From: Polytrichum commune
Lineage: Eukaryota; Streptophyta; Polytrichopsida; Polytrichales; Polytrichaceae
Reading direction: 5' to 3'
Length of the DNA: 60,000 nucleotides
Assembly: GCA_950295325.1 (NCBI GenBank)
Contig: OX485805.1
Location: 53,160,758 to 53,220,757, forward strand
Shown here: positions 57,850 through 60,000 of the stretch, piece after piece
Layout: each line of letters opens with the position of its first letter
How positions within the stretch are numbered: the stretch's first letter is position 1
Made by a program: the position numbers and the translations under genes
Notes under the pieces: model-generated
What the model saw: the letters and a program-made list of their open reading frames with translations, nothing else
What the model was told of the DNA's origin: nothing
Databases searched by the model: none

Positions 57850-59092
57850 ATTTCACATAGAGTGAAATATTGACAAAAATCTAATGTCCCACATCAAAAA
57901 GTTACATGCATCGCCGCCTCCTTTGCTTCATGCGGTTCGCCCTTTGCAAACCGTACTTTGGTGGGCTTGCCGGCTCTACCCGTCCGCGAGCCCCAACCCC
58001 CTTGTGAGCTTTCGGCTCATGAAAGAGTCCGTTGCCTCTTTGACAACTCATGAGACATATCTCCCATTCATTTGAGCCTCAAGGTATACATGACTTGGCC
58101 TTGGCTTAAGGCTACTAGCCTTGGCCACAAAGCCACCATCTAATTCTCCGTCCACCGCAACAATATGTTTTGGCTCGGTCCGCAAAGCCAACTTTTAACA
58201 TTTCGTCCGTGGGACGAATTGGTTTAGTGCCACAAAAGCAATTTCCAATAATTTGTCCACAAAACAAACATGTTTTCCCTTGATAGCACAAAGCCACCTT
58301 CCCACACTCCGTATGCGGCACGAACATGAATTGCCTTGGTAGGACAAACCCACCTTCCAACATTCCGTCCGCGGCATGAGTATGATTTGCCTTGGAAGCA
58401 TAAAGCCACCTTTCAACATTCCGTTAGCGGCACCAACATATTTTGCCTAAGTAAAATGAACCAAACAATTTGCACTCATTTCTTTGGGACCTACTTTGGC
58501 TAAAGCCACTTGTGGTGATGCGCCGCCAAACTTCTCTTTGGGACCATCGTCTTCAATGCTCTTGCAAACTTGATGGTCCCCACCATGTCCTCAAGAAGCC
58601 TTGGGGACTTAAACAAGGCATCCACCACCCGCTTTTAAACCCCACCTAAAAGGATGCATTTCTTAGAAAGCTCGTCCGTTTTAGGTGTATCCTTCATTTG
58701 TGCGTTTGAATAGCGCACATAGGCCTTAAGAGGCCCCGGGTGCCTCATTAGCACCAAGTTCATTTCAACATCCGAACCTTCGAAGCATCTCGAATTGAAA
58801 TTTCAATCCAACATTAATACCCTCCAAGGTTTTGGGTGCATTCGGAATTCTAGGCCCCAAATACTATTTGAGGTTTGCGGGAGCCCTTTCAAAGGACACC
58901 TCCATTTTCCTTACCAAATCCACCCTCATGCCCACCATTGTCATTAGAACCAATGGTATGGTCAAATTCCACTTGCACATGATCCTTGTTCCAATTTGAG
59001 CCTCACAACCTTTTGGAAACCCCGGGCTCACCATCATAACCCGCATTTTTGATAGCCATGTTTCCCTCAAAGTGCTAGCTCAAAACTTGGAA
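57850..59092 (-). other. Gypsy 5' interior, gag region not recognisable
   Basis: The segment where gag and protease are expected. Frames are short (at most about 80 codons) and I find no zinc knuckle CCHC or DSGA-type protease motif. It is either heavily decayed or replaced by unrelated sequence, as in non-autonomous elements. Confidence 0.6.
58130..58455. repeat. ~56-bp degenerate tandem repeats in the gypsy interior
   Basis: About six units with the pattern AAAGCCACCTT, then AACATTCCGTCCGCGGCA, then TTTGCCTTGG start near 58130, 58185, 58236, 58290, 58347 and 58403. The last three are the most alike. The unit length is not constant nor always a multiple of three, so a repeated protein motif is unlikely. 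Confidence 0.75.
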
Positions 59093-59108
59093 CCCTGCTC
59101 TGATACCA
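59093..59108 (-). promoter_or_regulatory. Gypsy primer-binding site (initiator tRNA-Met 3' end)
   Basis: The minus strand reads TGGTATCAGAGCAGGG two bases after the 5' LTR. The first 12 bases are the standard complement of the plant initiator tRNA-Met 3' end. This contrasts with the copia element in the same window, which uses the anticodon arm of the same tRNA. Confidence 0.9.
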
Positions 59109-59110
59109 CG

Positions 59111-60000
59111 TGTCGCAACCCTTGCTAGCCCCTTTAGCAATCTTGCCAATTTTCGTTTCTAGCAAAGGTTACGAGCGCTAACCATTCGCATTCCGCCATG
59201 CTAATGGATAGCTCCTCTTACCCCGGACCAATAGTTCATAGGAGGGAGCCAACCCTCCTACTTTGCTTTCGGGACTCACCCCTTAATCGGTAACCCATTT
59301 CCCCAATGTGGACTTCCATCCATGGAAGTCCAATCTTATGTTGATCATCGCGTTGCCGGAGCAACACTACAACAACCCGAAGCATACTAGGCAACTATGG
59401 CCTCACAATAGGCCAAAGCCCATGGAGGCCTTGCCGTTCGGCCTCGGGTGGGTGAGGCCACACCACCTCACCCATATAAGCCTCTAGGACTCTACGCGGG
59501 GCCCCTACCCCACCGTCAACCAACCTCTTGTCTCTCTACCAAGAGTTGGGGCCAAGTGGACATTTTCCCTTAGCCGCTGGGCCTAGAAGCCCCCAGCAGC
59601 TTCAGACCATCATAACTTCCTTGTATGATGTCTGATCATAACAACCAACCACTCCATCTTCATCTACGCTTCACGTACATGCCGATGGACTCCTCACTTG
59701 CCCCATTCAGGCAAGTCTTGAGGAAGTTATGCCTGTTTGAACCTTTGCAGTCCCGGGAATCACTCCCAGGCACTGCTGTACCAGGGCGCTGTCCCGGGAC
59801 AGCGCCCCACTCAAATGGCCATAACTCCTAGCTCACACCTCTGATTGAGGTGTTCTTGAGCATTCTAGAATCACCACGCCATGAGCTACGCATAGCTCAT
59901 GGCCTTACCCTTGTGCCTCCTAGTCTCCATGGGTGGGAGGCGTTCCCAACGCCCGGGGCCCTCGCCCACACTAGGATCACTTGGGCCCTCTCACCAACGG
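59111..60000 (-). repeat. Gypsy 5' LTR, cut by the window end
   Basis: Aligns without indels to 53045-53934 at a constant offset of 6066. One difference was seen. About 82 more bases are expected beyond the window. Confidence 0.95.

Larger units (their letters stand above)
53045..60000 (-). mobile_element. Ty3/gypsy chromovirus-like LTR retrotransposon, decayed interior, runs off the window
   Basis: On the minus strand: 5' LTR from beyond 60000 to 59111, primer site 59093-59108, interior to 54031, polypurine tract, 3' LTR 54016-53045. The visible 890 bases of the right LTR differ from the left LTR at one position (T 53342 against A 59408). The interior holds integrase, RNase H and a chromodomain in gypsy order, but with many stops and frameshifts and with the reverse-transcriptase core missing. 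The left flank is CACAC (53040-53044); the same five bases should follow the far LTR outside the window. Confidence 0.95.

Noticed and set aside
53045-60000. Endogenous pararetrovirus
   Set aside because: Clear LTRs, primer site, polypurine tract and integrase with chromodomain show a Ty3/gypsy element, and no movement or coat protein was seen.

Overview
This window looks like nuclear DNA of a land plant. The evidence is a Ty1/copia element with plant-type protein motifs, a Ty3/gypsy chromovirus whose primer-binding site fits plant initiator tRNA-Met, hAT and CACTA-type DNA transposons, many foldback MITEs, and AT-rich intergenic sequence with no bacterial operon structure. A non-seed plant (bryophyte, lycophyte or fern) seems plausible because of the DUF7869-type gene and the copia primer type, but this is inference and I cannot name the species. 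No intact host gene, rRNA, tRNA or CRISPR array was recognised; the window is essentially a transposon graveyard with two young LTR insertions.

Layout. 1-5.6 kb: AT-rich sequence with one promoter-like site and no recognisable gene. 5.6-8.5 kb: repeat fragments, a decayed gypsy LTR remnant and the N-terminal half of a hAT transposase pseudogene. 9.0-15.1 kb: an older repeat split by a young 5.6-kb Ty1/copia element (9292-14928). Its LTRs differ at one visible position, its leader carries 120-bp tandem repeats, and its primer site matches the anticodon arm of initiator tRNA-Met rather than the 3' end. Its single gag-pol frame is broken by two stop codons. 15-25 kb: AT-rich DNA with MITEs and old interspersed repeats. 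25.0-32.7 kb and 39.2-45.6 kb: a large direct segmental duplication whose two arms have diverged by indels and MITE events. 33-37 kb lies between the arms; it contains a further copy of the repeat split by copia and a nested MITE with a five-copy palindrome array. A 1.55-kb hAT element with a perfect 8-bp target duplication sits at 37574-39126.

48.8-52.9 kb (minus strand): a DUF7869-type gene, the most gene-like locus here. It is broken by a 973-bp solo LTR with target duplication AATCC, by nonsense codons and by a probable frameshift. 53.0-60.0 kb: a gypsy/chromovirus element on the minus strand, of the same LTR family as the solo LTR. Its LTRs are nearly identical over the visible 890 bp, but its interior is heavily decayed: the reverse-transcriptase core is missing, the RNase H entry region is triplicated and the chromodomain is damaged.

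The genes do not form a pathway. The connections between them are transposition history: solo LTR in the DUF7869 gene, copia in an older repeat, hAT in a short repeat, and MITE within MITE.
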